From Mangrovimonas spongiae (GTDB lineage Bacteria > Bacteroidota > Bacteroidia > Flavobacteriales > Flavobacteriaceae): a stretch of 64,000 nucleotides of DNA. The notes below the pieces were generated by a model. It searched no databases. It saw nothing but the letters and a program-made list of their open reading frames with translations, and was not told where the DNA came from. The translations under genes and the position numbers were made by a program. The stretch spans positions 62,001-126,000 of the forward strand of contig NZ_RWBG01000003.1 in NCBI RefSeq assembly GCF_003944795.1, read 5' to 3'. Positions 1-8,298 of this stretch are shown piece by piece (the first letter of the stretch is position 1; each line of letters begins with the position of its first letter).

Positions 1-640
1 AGGGCGACGTTCCTATGGAAAAGGTTTGGTGCAACGCGAAATGGAGTTAGGCGATGGTAGTGCCGTAAGGCTTACAGTGTCTAGGTATTACACACCAACA
101 GGTAGATCCATTCAACGGTCTTACGAAAATGGGAATGAAGATTATTATAATGAGTATTACGAACGAATTGAAAGTGGCGAATTACTAGACGAACATAAAA
201 TACAAGTGGCCGATTCCTTAAAATTTACGACACCAAAAGGTAAAATTGTTTACGGCGGCGGTGGTATTATTCCCGATGTTTTTGTGCCATTAGATGCTGG
301 CATGCAAAATGAAACCATTATGTTTCTTAAAAGACGCGGTTTTATAAGCAATTTTGTTTTTGAGTATCTCGATCAAGATAGAGACGCTTACAATAATATT
401 TCGCGCGAGCAATTTATAAACGACTTCGAATTAAATGATGATATTGTCCTGGAATTTCAAGATTATTTAAACGAAAAAACCGAAGCTAATATCACATTTG
501 TAGCTTACAACGAAGAAATAAAACACTATATAAAAGCCACTTTAGCCAATCAATTATACGGTAATGGTGCTTTTGAAGAAGTTATAAACAGAAATGATAT
601 TGTTATAGATGAGGTTATTACGTTAAGCAAAATACCTTAA
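1..640 (+). CDS. S41 family C-terminal processing peptidase (3' part only)
   Basis: The reading frame is open from base 2, so this is the C-terminal part of a gene that starts outside the window. The first visible residues contain SYGKGLVQ, the block that carries the catalytic lysine of S41 (CtpA/Tsp-like) serine proteases. The matching serine block must lie upstream. It is followed by the usual SAVRLTVSRYYTPTGRSIQ strand region and a roughly 150-residue C-terminal extension common in Bacteroidota members. Family members are periplasmic or envelope proteases that trim proteins from the C-terminus. The stop codon shares TTAA with the convergent gene at 637-1239. Confidence 0.9.
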   Translation, partial: GRRSYGKGLVQREMELGDGSAVRLTVSRYYTPTGRSIQRSYENGNEDYYNEYYERIESGELLDEHKIQVADSLKFTTPKGKIVYGGGGIIPDVFVPLDAGMQNETIMFLKRRGFISNFVFEYLDQDRDAYNNISREQFINDFELNDDIVLEFQDYLNEKTEANITFVAYNEEIKHYIKATLANQLYGNGAFEEVINRNDIVIDEVITLSKIP

Positions 641-1239
641 ACTTTATCGTGTACTTTAGTATGCTCGCCATTATTCCATAGCGTTAAAATATCGGTAGCC
701 ACTTGTGCGCCACTTCCAGAAGCAATAGCAAATTGACTGCGCCATCCAGCAAGCGTTCCAGTAACATAAAGTCCTTTTTTAACAAGATGGTTATCATTCT
801 TTAGCCAAATTCTATTTTTTTCAGCTTTAGCTCTTGGATGTGGCTCAATAAAATCTTCTAACCCTTTTATGTTAATAAGGTTTGTGTAACCTACAGCAAC
901 CACAACGATGTTACTTCTGTAAGTATTCTTATTGGTTATTATAGTGTACCCCTCGTTATTATCTATTATTTCTAGAACTTTTTCTTTTTCAATTTGTTCA
1001 ACATGAGGGTATAATGTATCCAATTGCTCCTTTCCGTTAGTTAAAATGTCCATACCTGTAGTGCCAGGTGTAACTCCTAGAACATTATTAAATAATGCTT
1101 CTTGAAGGTGTGAGCTACGCTGATGCATAACAATACCAATAGACTTGTCTTTGGCAAATGCTTTATTCTTAGCAGAACCTAAAACAAGTGCGCAAGACAT
1201 ACCAGAAGCACCGCCACCAACAATTAAAACATCGTACAT
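637..1239 (-). CDS. Short FAD-dependent oxidoreductase, thioredoxin-reductase-like
   Basis: The N-terminus VLIVGGGASGMSCALVLGSA is a Rossmann FAD-binding fold. The C-terminal part has the second FAD contact typical of the thioredoxin reductase superfamily (GLYVTGTLAGWRSQFAIASGSGAQVA). At 200 residues it is about two thirds the length of a normal TrxB. The central NADPH domain and the CxxC redox pair are absent, so it cannot act as a classical thioredoxin reductase. It is the last gene of a minus-strand run marC / 65-aa membrane protein / this gene, with gaps of 7 and 3 bp, so co-transcription is likely. The substrate is unknown. Confidence 0.75.
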   Translation of the reverse strand: MYDVLIVGGGASGMSCALVLGSAKNKAFAKDKSIGIVMHQRSSHLQEALFNNVLGVTPGTTGMDILTNGKEQLDTLYPHVEQIEKEKVLEIIDNNEGYTIITNKNTYRSNIVVVAVGYTNLINIKGLEDFIEPHPRAKAEKNRIWLKNDNHLVKKGLYVTGTLAGWRSQFAIASGSGAQVATDILTLWNNGEHTKVHDKV

Positions 1240-1242
1240 AAC

Positions 1243-1440
1243 CTATTTTTTATACTTGTTTTCAATTTTTTTAGAAACCCTTAAAATTTGTAGTAATATA
1301 ATAGCACATAAAGCACACAAAATAGTAATTAATGCAACAATACTATCGCCTTGAAAAGGAGCGTCAAAATTAATTTTTGTAACATTAAATACAATTAATG
1401 CTAAAGCTAAAACGGTTATTATTATAGAAAATATTTTCAT
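1243..1440 (-). CDS. Small two-helix membrane protein
   Basis: A 65-residue protein with two predicted membrane helices (about residues 3-20 and 32-52), separated by a short acidic and polar loop and ending in a Lys-rich tail (KKIENKYKK). I recognise no family. It lies tightly between marC (7 bp) and the flavin protein (3 bp) on the same strand, which supports a real gene in one operon. Confidence 0.6.
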   Translation of the reverse strand: MKIFSIIITVLALALIVFNVTKINFDAPFQGDSIVALITILCALCAIILLQILRVSKKIENKYKK

Positions 1441-1447
1441 ATAGATT

Positions 1448-2029
1448 TTATGCTAAGAGTACTTTAATATTTTGGGCAAAAAGTTTTACGGCAATGGCAA
1501 GTAAAATAACACCAAATATTTTTCTAATAATGTTAATCCCATTTTGGCCTATTAAACGCTCAATTTTAGAGGATGTTTTTAACACGACATAAATAATAAT
1601 AACATTTAAAATAACTGCTACAATAATATTTTCCAAACGAAATTCTGCCCTTAAAGAGAGTAAAGTCGTTAAACTACCAGGACCAGCAATTAAAGGAAAC
1701 GCTAAAGGAAATACAGAAGCCGTCATAGAGGTGCTTTCGTCTTCTTTATAGAGCGTAATACCCAAAATCATTTCAAGTGCGATAAAAAATAGTATAAAGG
1801 CACCCGCAACAGCAAAACTATTTACGCCAATACCAATAAGCGAGAGAATGTTTTGTCCTATAAAAAGAAAAACAATCATAATAACCCCAGCAATAATCGA
1901 GGCTTTTTCACTTTGTATATGACCCGCTTTTTTTCTTAAATCAATAACAATAGGAACATTACCAACAATATCAATTACGGCAAATAATACCATAAAAGCT
2001 GTAACTATTTCTTTTATATTAAGTTGCAT
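1448..2029 (-). CDS. marC: MarC family integral membrane protein
   Basis: A 193-residue protein with about six hydrophobic helices and typical MarC features: an N-terminal FAVIDIVGNVPI segment, a central IALEMILGI helix, and the FPLAFPLIAGPGSLTTLL segment. MarC proteins are inner-membrane proteins of uncertain function; the old link to multiple antibiotic resistance has not held up. It is the first gene of the minus-strand run that continues into the 65-aa protein and the flavin protein. It is divergent from the DUF3109 gene at 2143. Confidence 0.88.
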   Translation of the reverse strand: MQLNIKEIVTAFMVLFAVIDIVGNVPIVIDLRKKAGHIQSEKASIIAGVIMIVFLFIGQNILSLIGIGVNSFAVAGAFILFFIALEMILGITLYKEDESTSMTASVFPLAFPLIAGPGSLTTLLSLRAEFRLENIIVAVILNVIIIYVVLKTSSKIERLIGQNGINIIRKIFGVILLAIAVKLFAQNIKVLLA

Positions 2030-2130
2030 GATTTTTAGTTTTAAATTTTTTGCAAATCTCGTTATTTATGTTTGAATAATCATTACTAAAATCCATTATT
2101 TTTTTGAGTATAATTTTATAGAAGAAGCCT

Positions 2131-2138
2131 TACCTTTG
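2131..2138 (+). promoter_or_regulatory. Bacteroidota -7 promoter box (TACCTTTG) just before the DUF3109 gene
   Basis: TACCTTTG matches the TAnnTTTG consensus of the primary sigma factor of this phylum and ends only 4 bp before the ATG at 2143. If it is used, transcription would start at or next to the start codon. A TTTG lies upstream at 2103-2106, but its 24-bp spacing is longer than usual. Confidence 0.4.
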
Positions 2139-2142
2139 TAGC

Positions 2143-2712
2143 ATGTTTCAATTAGGAAAAACAATCATTTCAGAAGATATTATAGAGAAGGATTTTGTGT
2201 GTAATCTTTCGGCATGTAAAGGCGCTTGTTGTGTAGATGGCGACGCCGGAGCACCGCTTGATGAAGAAGAAGCCGATATTCTTGACGATATTTATGAAAA
2301 AGTAAAACCTTTTTTAAGAAAAGAAGGTATTGAGGCGATTGAAAAACAAGGTGCTTTTATTACAACAGAAGATGGCGAGTTAGAAACGCCTTTAGTAAAC
2401 AACGCCGAATGTGCTTATGTAACCTTTGCCGAAAACGGTATGGCACTTTGTGCTATTGAAGAAGCCCATAATAAAGGTGTTATAGATTGGAAAAAGCCTG
2501 TGTCTTGCCATTTATATCCTGTTCGTGTTAAGGATTATAGCGAGTTTTCTGCGGTTAACTACCATCGTTGGCCTATTTGCGACGATGCTTGTGCATTAGG
2601 TGCAGAGCTGCAAGTACCCATTTATAAGTTTGTAAAAGAAGCCTTAATTAGAAAATTTGGCGAAGATTGGTATATGGAATTAGAAAAAACAGCCAAAAAG
2701 CTTAGGTCTTAA
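2143..2712 (+). CDS. DUF3109 family cysteine-rich protein
   Basis: A 189-residue soluble protein with an N-terminal cluster CNLSACKGACC followed by spaced cysteines (NNAECAY, LCAIEEAH, SCHLYPVR, ICDDAC). This arrangement resembles the CxxxCxxxCC-type clusters of YkgJ/DUF3109 proteins, which probably bind zinc or an Fe-S cluster. The function is not established. The gene is single and divergent from marC. Its stop codon overlaps that of the kinase gene on the other strand inside one TTAA. Confidence 0.8.
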   Translation: MFQLGKTIISEDIIEKDFVCNLSACKGACCVDGDAGAPLDEEEADILDDIYEKVKPFLRKEGIEAIEKQGAFITTEDGELETPLVNNAECAYVTFAENGMALCAIEEAHNKGVIDWKKPVSCHLYPVRVKDYSEFSAVNYHRWPICDDACALGAELQVPIYKFVKEALIRKFGEDWYMELEKTAKKLRS

Positions 2713-4682
2713 GCTGTTTTTAAAGCTATTGCCCTTACAGGAATATTTACAATAACCTTTGTGCCAGAGGCTTTATTATCAGAATAAAGATCTATAATTT
2801 CTATGCTATAATCGTTGGCGTAATGTTTGGAGAAGTTTGCCAAACGTGCTTTTGTAATATCTAATCCAACCGATTTTCTTTTTAGCTTTTTTTGTTCCCG
2901 TATTTTTCTTGAAGCTTCTCTGCCAATACCATTGTCGGTAATGCTTATAGTTACAAATTCTGGAGAACTTTTAGAAACCTTTAGAGTAATTTTCTTTTCG
3001 CCAGATTTAGATGATAGCCCATGCCATAACGCGTTTTCTAAAAACGGTTGCAGAATGAGGGAAGGAACTTTTATTAAATCCGTATTTACATTATCATTAA
3101 TAGTAATAGAAAAATCAATCTCATTAGAAAACCGAATATTTTCAATATTCATGTAAAGCGCCATAGTTTCAAGTTCGTCGTGAAGACTGATCTCTTTTTC
3201 GGTAGAAGCAATTAGTATTTTCCTGATAAGCTTGGAGAATTTATTTAAGTAGTAAACAGCGTTTTCTTTTTCGTTGTTTATGATGTATAATTTTATAGAG
3301 TTTAAAGAGTTGAAAATGAAATGCGGATTCATTTGATTTCTAAGCATTTCTTGCTCTAGTGTTATAATCTTTTTTTCGTTTTTTAATTTGTGTTGTCTAT
3401 ATAAAATAACCATAATGGCTAAAGCCAAGCAGCCTCCAATTATACTAAACAACAAAAAGTTTTTATTTTGCTTTAGTTTAAGTTTTACAATTTCGTTTTC
3501 GCTGGCTAATGCTTGAATTTGGTTGTTTTTCTTTTCGGTTTCATATTTAATAATTAGCCCATTAGCATACTGTAAATTTCGGTCGTTGGTTATTGTTTCG
3601 TCTAATTCTTGGTGTAGCTTATTATATTTTAAAGCTTTTTTGTAGTCGTGAGTTTTCTCGTAGAGTTGCGAGAGGTAATCGTAGGCAGTTACAACCGAGG
3701 ATTTTAAATTGTATTCTTCAGCAATGTCTAGAGCAATTGTTAGGCTGGTGTTGGCTTGTTCTAGTTGATTAAGCTTAAGTTGTACCAAACCTAAATTAAG
3801 GTATGAAGTAGCAATGTAAAACTGATCTTTTTCTTGAGTAGCGTTTTTAATAGCAGAATTGATTAGAGGTAATGCTTTGTTGTAATGCCCTTTTTTTATT
3901 TCAATTTTAGCAATACTGTTATTGCAAATAATACGTCCAATAACAGAGTTTATGTCGTTATTATACTTTAAAGAGGTTTTATAGTTTATTAAAGCGCTAT
4001 CTATTTGGTTTTTGGCTTCTTGTGCATAACCAATATTATGGTAATTTATTGCTAAACCTAATTTGTTATTTAGCTCTTTTTCTATGGCGAGCGATTTTTT
4101 AAAATGCCCTAAAGCGAAGTCGTATTGTTTTAAAGCTAAAAAAATATTACCCATACTATTTTGCGAAACAGCAATGCTTCGTTTTAAGTCTTCTGAAGGG
4201 ATTTCAATAGTTTCAGCTAAATCTAAAGCTTCTTTATGATTGTCGAGAGCCAGCCTAATAATATCTTGCCTTCTGTAGTTTACACCAAGCATGTTTAGGC
4301 TTACAATTTCAAGCTCTATATTTTTGGCTTTTTTTGCAGCTGTTTTAGCTTGTTCATGGTGTGTAATAGACTTGTTGTACTGCGAGGTGTTTCTATAAAT
4401 AATTCCTAGCATGTTATGTGCAAAGCCTTCACCTTCTATGTAATTGGCTTTTGTTGCCTTATCAAGTAAAAAGGACATTTTTATAGAATCGTTTTTATGT
4501 TGTTTAAAAACTGAATCTAAGTGCCGATAATGAGTAGGCTTGTTTTTAAGAACTGAATTAACAATTTTTATAAAAGTAGAATCCGTATTAATGGTTTGCG
4601 CTTTTGTAGTGTGGCTTAAAAAGCATAGAGCTATTACCATTAAAAGCCTAATTTGTAATATGGAAGGGGTTTTAAGTAACAT
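2709..4682 (-). CDS. TPR-repeat sensor histidine kinase (LytS/YehU-type His_kinase)
   Basis: A 657-residue protein in this order: signal peptide (about 1-28), tetratricopeptide repeats over about residues 60-380 (NMLGIIYRNTSQYNKSI, NMLGVNYRRQ, NSMGNIFLALKQYD and similar), one membrane helix at about 405-425, then a His_kinase dimerisation region with MNPHFIFNSLNS (phospho-acceptor His454), and an HATPase domain with the N-box ENALWHGL and DNGIGREA. The TPR part is therefore periplasmic. The gene starts 5 bp after the stop of the LytTR regulator, so the two form one operon and a cognate pair. The ligand is unknown. Confidence 0.92.
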   Translation of the reverse strand: MLLKTPSILQIRLLMVIALCFLSHTTKAQTINTDSTFIKIVNSVLKNKPTHYRHLDSVFKQHKNDSIKMSFLLDKATKANYIEGEGFAHNMLGIIYRNTSQYNKSITHHEQAKTAAKKAKNIELEIVSLNMLGVNYRRQDIIRLALDNHKEALDLAETIEIPSEDLKRSIAVSQNSMGNIFLALKQYDFALGHFKKSLAIEKELNNKLGLAINYHNIGYAQEAKNQIDSALINYKTSLKYNNDINSVIGRIICNNSIAKIEIKKGHYNKALPLINSAIKNATQEKDQFYIATSYLNLGLVQLKLNQLEQANTSLTIALDIAEEYNLKSSVVTAYDYLSQLYEKTHDYKKALKYNKLHQELDETITNDRNLQYANGLIIKYETEKKNNQIQALASENEIVKLKLKQNKNFLLFSIIGGCLALAIMVILYRQHKLKNEKKIITLEQEMLRNQMNPHFIFNSLNSIKLYIINNEKENAVYYLNKFSKLIRKILIASTEKEISLHDELETMALYMNIENIRFSNEIDFSITINDNVNTDLIKVPSLILQPFLENALWHGLSSKSGEKKITLKVSKSSPEFVTISITDNGIGREASRKIREQKKLKRKSVGLDITKARLANFSKHYANDYSIEIIDLYSDNKASGTKVIVNIPVRAIALKTA

Positions 4683-4687
4683 TGCGG

Positions 4688-5422
4688 TTATATTTTGTCG
4701 AGGAATTTAGACTTTCGTTGCCTAGCAACAGGGATTTGTTGGTTGGAAGTCATAACAACATAACCATCTGTTTTTACAAATTCTTTTATTTTATTTAGGT
4801 TAATAATAAAGGAGTTGTGAATTCTAAAAAAGCTATCTTCTGGCAATGTGGCATTCATTTCTTTAAGTTTTTTAGTAACCACAAGTTTTTGGTTGTTTTC
4901 TAAAAATATAGTTGAATAATTGCCATCAGATTCTACATAAAGAATGTCGTCTGTATTTAAGAAAATTAATTTTCCATCGGCATTTATGGTAACCTTATTT
5001 TTTTGAGTATTGGCGTTAAAATTTATAAGGGTTTCTTCAACCTTAGATATGGCAACACTATTTGTGTAATGCTTTTTTATCTTTTTTATAGTTTCCTTTA
5101 AATCATCAGAATCAATAGGTTTAAGGAGGTAATCAATAGCTTCGTTTTTTATTGCTTTAAGGGCAAACTCATTATAGGCTGTTGTAATAACAACTGCAAA
5201 ATTTTGTTTTCCTAGTTTATCTAAAAACTGAAACCCATCCATGGTAGGCATGTTTATATCTAAAAATAAGCAATCAATGTCATTTTGTTGTAGGTAAGCG
5301 ATAGCATGTTCGGGTTGTGTAAAGGAGTTTATAATGGTTAAATCCTTTTTAAAACCGTTTAACTCCCAAGTTAAACTTTGTATGGCTTTTGGTTCGTCGT
5401 CTACAATTACAGCTTTTATCAT
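4688..5422 (-). CDS. LytTR family response regulator
   Basis: A CheY-like receiver with acidic pocket VDDE, phospho-acceptor Asp55 (LFLDINMP) and the conserved LLKPID lysine is followed by a LytTR DNA-binding domain (about residues 140-243; ILYVESDGNYSTIFL, FFRIHNSFIINLNKI). I chose the ATG at 5422 over an in-frame TTG two codons upstream because it gives the normal MIKAVIVDDE receiver start. It is the first gene of the operon with the TPR kinase. A direct repeat with LytTR-site spacing lies 116-147 bp upstream, so it may regulate itself. Confidence 0.93.
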   Translation of the reverse strand: MIKAVIVDDEPKAIQSLTWELNGFKKDLTIINSFTQPEHAIAYLQQNDIDCLFLDINMPTMDGFQFLDKLGKQNFAVVITTAYNEFALKAIKNEAIDYLLKPIDSDDLKETIKKIKKHYTNSVAISKVEETLINFNANTQKNKVTINADGKLIFLNTDDILYVESDGNYSTIFLENNQKLVVTKKLKEMNATLPEDSFFRIHNSFIINLNKIKEFVKTDGYVVMTSNQQIPVARQRKSKFLDKI

Positions 5423-5483
5423 ATTCAAATATAAGCATATATCGTTTTAGTTAATTAGAATATGTATTGTTGGTTCTGTTTTT

Positions 5484-5569
5484 TGTATAGTAGGTCTTAA
5501 AAAGCGTGTATTGCGGTTGTTTTCTATCTCCTACTTGCCAACTATACATTATTTCCTACCAACTATACA
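5484..5569. promoter_or_regulatory. LytTR-like operator: two CCAACTATACA direct repeats plus an inverted third copy
   Basis: CCAACTATACA occurs at 5538-5548 and again at 5559-5569, exactly 21 bp apart (two helical turns). On the minus strand, the coding strand of the adjacent LytTR regulator, each contains ATAGTTGG, which is close to the described LytTR half-site (W-M-M-GTT-N-R-K). A similar TGTATAGTAGG lies on the plus strand at 5484-5494. A GTATAGA-T-TCTATAC palindrome lies further upstream at 5631-5645. I infer an operator of the neighbouring two-component system. Confidence 0.55.
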
Positions 5570-5666
5570 ATTCTTTTTACAAGGTGATATTTTTATTAGA
5601 TCTTAGCAAAGCTATTAATTATTTAAAGGGGTATAGATTCTATACTATATGTATGCTATTAACCAT

Positions 5667-5699
5667 AAAAAAGCCATCAAATTTTTTTGATGGCTTTTT
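5667..5699 (-). terminator. Rho-independent terminator after the PiT gene
   Basis: The perfect 9-bp stem GCCATCAAA (5673-5681) / TTTGATGGC (5686-5694) has a 4-nt loop. It is flanked by A6 on the left and T5 on the right, so it can work on both strands. On the minus strand it lies just past the stop of the PiT transporter. Confidence 0.85.
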
Positions 5700-5719
5700 G
5701 TTTGTTTAAATATGTGTTT

Positions 5720-8008
5720 TTACTCTTCGGTTTCTCCAGTAACTTTAGCTGGTGTTACAGAGGCATCGTGAGCTTGGTTGTATTCTTCAAGTAAATCGAA
5801 AGTAGCATCTAAAAGATCTTTAGTTTCTAAAAGCACACTAAAGTATAGTGTGGTGTTTTTAGGACTAGATTCTTCAGATCTTGTGCGTTCTACTTGTAAT
5901 TGAATTTTTGAAGTAATGTGTTTGTATACTTCGGGTTTGTGTTTTAAGACTTCTTCAATTTTTTCAAATGAGTAAGACGAAAATGCATCTCGCGTTTCGG
6001 CAAATAATTTTGCCATAGTATCATCGAGATCTTTTAGCTCTTTAATTTGGCTAAATTTAAGTTTCTTATGGTTGTTATTAACATGCTTGTGGCTTGCTCT
6101 TGAAATGTACTCAAGAGATTGTGCCATATCGGTTAAATAGTCAAGAATGTTAATATAAAAGTTACTCGCATTAATACTTTTTTCGTCTAAGTTTTTAATG
6201 AAATAGAAAATATTATCTCTTAAATCTTCAATTTCATTCGTTAGTTTATTAACCTGTTTTTTATTTTTCTTTAAAGTGTTTAAATCTTGCCTAGCTAAGC
6301 CCTCAATAGCATTGGTGTAAATTTTATTTCCACGTTTAATAACATTAGAAATATTATCGGCACTTTCATGAATTACACCCTGTACAGAACTGCTTTCGGC
6401 ACGTTCTAAACGATCTTCTGCCTTACTTTCTTTAGACTTGTTTCTATGTGAAACATAATTTCTAACAAGCAGTAAAATAGCAAAAAACAATAGAACAGGA
6501 ACCATAACCTTTACGTTCCAATTTAATAAGTAAGCTGTTATAGCAGCTGCTACAAAAGCACTTATGGCAGTAAAAAACCAACCGCCAATAACATTAAAAA
6601 CACCTGCCACACGATATACGGCACTTTCGCTACCCCAAGCTTTATCGGCTAAAGATGTACCCATAGCTACCATAAACGTTACGTAGGTTGTTGATAAGGG
6701 TAATTTCATGGAAGTTGCAATAGAAATTAACACACTAGCCACCATTAAATTTACTGCTGCACGAACCAAATCGAAAGCCGGTAAATCTTCATCAGATGCT
6801 TTGGTTTTTGCAATAGACAATACGGGCTTAGAAAACTGCTTTTCAATAAATGTTTTACTTGATTTGGGTAATAAGTCGTTAAACATATTAGATAGTCCCA
6901 TTGATAATCTAACAACATTTCTTGATAAGAAATTAGGTTCAAAACGCTCTTTCACATCGTCTTGTCTAGATAAATCTACCGATGTTTTAACAACAGCTTT
7001 AGCTTTACTAGAAAACCATAGGGTTAATACCATAACCAACCCTGCAACTAAAAGTAAATATGGTTGTGTAGGAACTTTTTGAGCTAGAATACTCATGTTA
7101 AATTCGGTAGGAGCAAGGCCACTCACAGACCAAGCTTCAAACGAATTGTATGCAGCAATAGGAACTCCTATAAAGTTTACTAAGTCGTTACCTGCAAAAG
7201 CCATTGCTAAAGCAAAGGTCCCAACAATAATAATTATAGTGTAAATATTAGTTTTTAATAGTTTTATAACTAAGACAGATAAAACAGTCCAAACAATAAA
7301 GTTAATAGCAATAAAAATGACTGTATTGGTTTGTATTAAACTCATAAATTCAGGACTCATAAAAGCAGCGCTTTTAAGTCCTTTTATTAAAATAAAATAC
7401 ATGATAGATGTAATGGCAAAGCCACTAAATAAGGCCCCATACCAATACGGTTTTTCGTTAAATTTAAACGATAAGAGTAAACGTGAAATAAACTGAACAA
7501 ACGCTCCAACAGAAAATGCTACAACTACCGAGAGCAGTATGCCGAGTATGATTTCTATAGCTTTTTCATTGTTAATGTAGTTTGTAATGTTTAATAAGGT
7601 TTGCGAATCGTCGGCAGAAATTTTAATTAATGCCATACAAACCGAAGCTCCTAAAAGTTCAAAAACAATAGAAACAGTAGTCGATGTTGGCAGACCCAAT
7701 GTGTTGAAAAAGTCCAATAGGAGAATATCGGTCAACATAACTGCCATGAAAATAATCATGATTTCGTTAAACATAAACTCTCCGGGATTAAAAATACCTT
7801 TTCTGGCGACTTCCATCATACCACTAGAGGATAATGCACCCATGGCAACACCTAAGCTGGCAACAATCATTAATGTTTTAAAAGAAACGGCTTTGGAACC
7901 AATAGCAGAATTTAAAAAGTTAACTGCATCGTTACTAACGCCAACCACTAAATCGGCAATGGCTAATACGGCCAAGGCGATAAGCATATAAATGTAAATG
8001 TTTTCCAT
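5720..8008 (-). CDS. PiT family inorganic phosphate transporter with C-terminal PhoU-like domain
   Basis: A 762-residue protein. About residues 1-530 form a polytopic membrane domain with the two PiT repeats. Each carries the family signature: VGVSNDAVNFLNSAIGSKA near the N-terminus and MAFAGNDLVNFIGVPIAA in the first half. A third conserved segment reads STTYVTFMVAMGTSLADKAWG. Residues about 540-750 are soluble, helical and charged, like the PhoU/DUF47 regulators usually encoded beside pit genes. The fusion suggests built-in regulation of phosphate uptake at the inner membrane. The control region shared with the divergent gene at 8299 contains Pho-box-like repeats. A terminator follows the gene. 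Confidence 0.92.
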   Translation of the reverse strand: MENIYIYMLIALAVLAIADLVVGVSNDAVNFLNSAIGSKAVSFKTLMIVASLGVAMGALSSSGMMEVARKGIFNPGEFMFNEIMIIFMAVMLTDILLLDFFNTLGLPTSTTVSIVFELLGASVCMALIKISADDSQTLLNITNYINNEKAIEIILGILLSVVVAFSVGAFVQFISRLLLSFKFNEKPYWYGALFSGFAITSIMYFILIKGLKSAAFMSPEFMSLIQTNTVIFIAINFIVWTVLSVLVIKLLKTNIYTIIIIVGTFALAMAFAGNDLVNFIGVPIAAYNSFEAWSVSGLAPTEFNMSILAQKVPTQPYLLLVAGLVMVLTLWFSSKAKAVVKTSVDLSRQDDVKERFEPNFLSRNVVRLSMGLSNMFNDLLPKSSKTFIEKQFSKPVLSIAKTKASDEDLPAFDLVRAAVNLMVASVLISIATSMKLPLSTTYVTFMVAMGTSLADKAWGSESAVYRVAGVFNVIGGWFFTAISAFVAAAITAYLLNWNVKVMVPVLLFFAILLLVRNYVSHRNKSKESKAEDRLERAESSSVQGVIHESADNISNVIKRGNKIYTNAIEGLARQDLNTLKKNKKQVNKLTNEIEDLRDNIFYFIKNLDEKSINASNFYINILDYLTDMAQSLEYISRASHKHVNNNHKKLKFSQIKELKDLDDTMAKLFAETRDAFSSYSFEKIEEVLKHKPEVYKHITSKIQLQVERTRSEESSPKNTTLYFSVLLETKDLLDATFDLLEEYNQAHDASVTPAKVTGETEE

Positions 8009-8018
8009 TGAAATCAGT

Positions 8019-8026
8019 CAAAATTA
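8019..8026 (-). promoter_or_regulatory. Possible -7 box (TAATTTTG) of the PiT gene
   Basis: On the minus strand TAATTTTG matches TAnnTTTG and lies 10 bp upstream of the ATG at 8008. No clear TTTG lies at the expected distance upstream, which would fit a promoter that needs an activator. Confidence 0.4.
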
Positions 8027-8054
8027 TCAATCAGCAAATTTCTTACATTATGCA

Positions 8055-8082
8055 TAATGTTATGTTAAGCTAATGTTATGTT
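8055..8082. repeat. Direct repeat TAATGTTATGTT x2, Pho-box-like
   Basis: The 12-mer TAATGTTATGTT occurs at 8055-8066 and 8071-8082. ATGTT motifs begin at 8057, 8062, 8073 and 8078, and the 8062 and 8073 copies are 11 bp apart, the spacing of PhoB/PhoP-type half-sites. It lies between the PiT promoter and the stronger array at 8211-8254. Confidence 0.5.
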
Positions 8083-8210
8083 CTATTTATATTTCCTTAG
8101 TAATTAATTGTATTTGTTTTAATTAAATAAAGGAAAACTTAAGCTCCCAATGTTAAATTTTTAAATTATTTAATTTGTAAAGAGCTATAAATCAGTACTT
8201 TATAATTCTA

Positions 8211-8267
8211 ATGTTAATTTAATGTTACGTAAATGTTTTTTTAATGTAAAATAAAGACGTATATTTG
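8211..8267 (+). promoter_or_regulatory. Four tandem 11-bp ATGT repeats next to a -7 box: candidate Pho box
   Basis: Positions 8211, 8222, 8233 and 8244 each begin an 11-mer of the form ATGTnnnnnnA (ATGTT in the first three, ATGTA in the fourth). The array ends 5 bp before TATATTTG (8260-8267), a perfect TAnnTTTG box for the gene at 8299. The array therefore covers the -33 region, which is where PhoB-type activators bind to 11-bp-spaced TGTCA-like half-sites in other bacteria. The link to phosphate is an inference supported by the adjacent PiT gene. Confidence 0.6.
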
Positions 8268-8298
8268 TTATGTAAGTATTAATAAAACCTAATTTATC

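Noticed and set aside
5506-5709. Open frame of 67 codons in the gap between the LytTR gene and the PiT gene
   Set aside because: It runs through the operator repeats and the terminator, has no recognisable protein features and is Cys/Tyr-rich noise.
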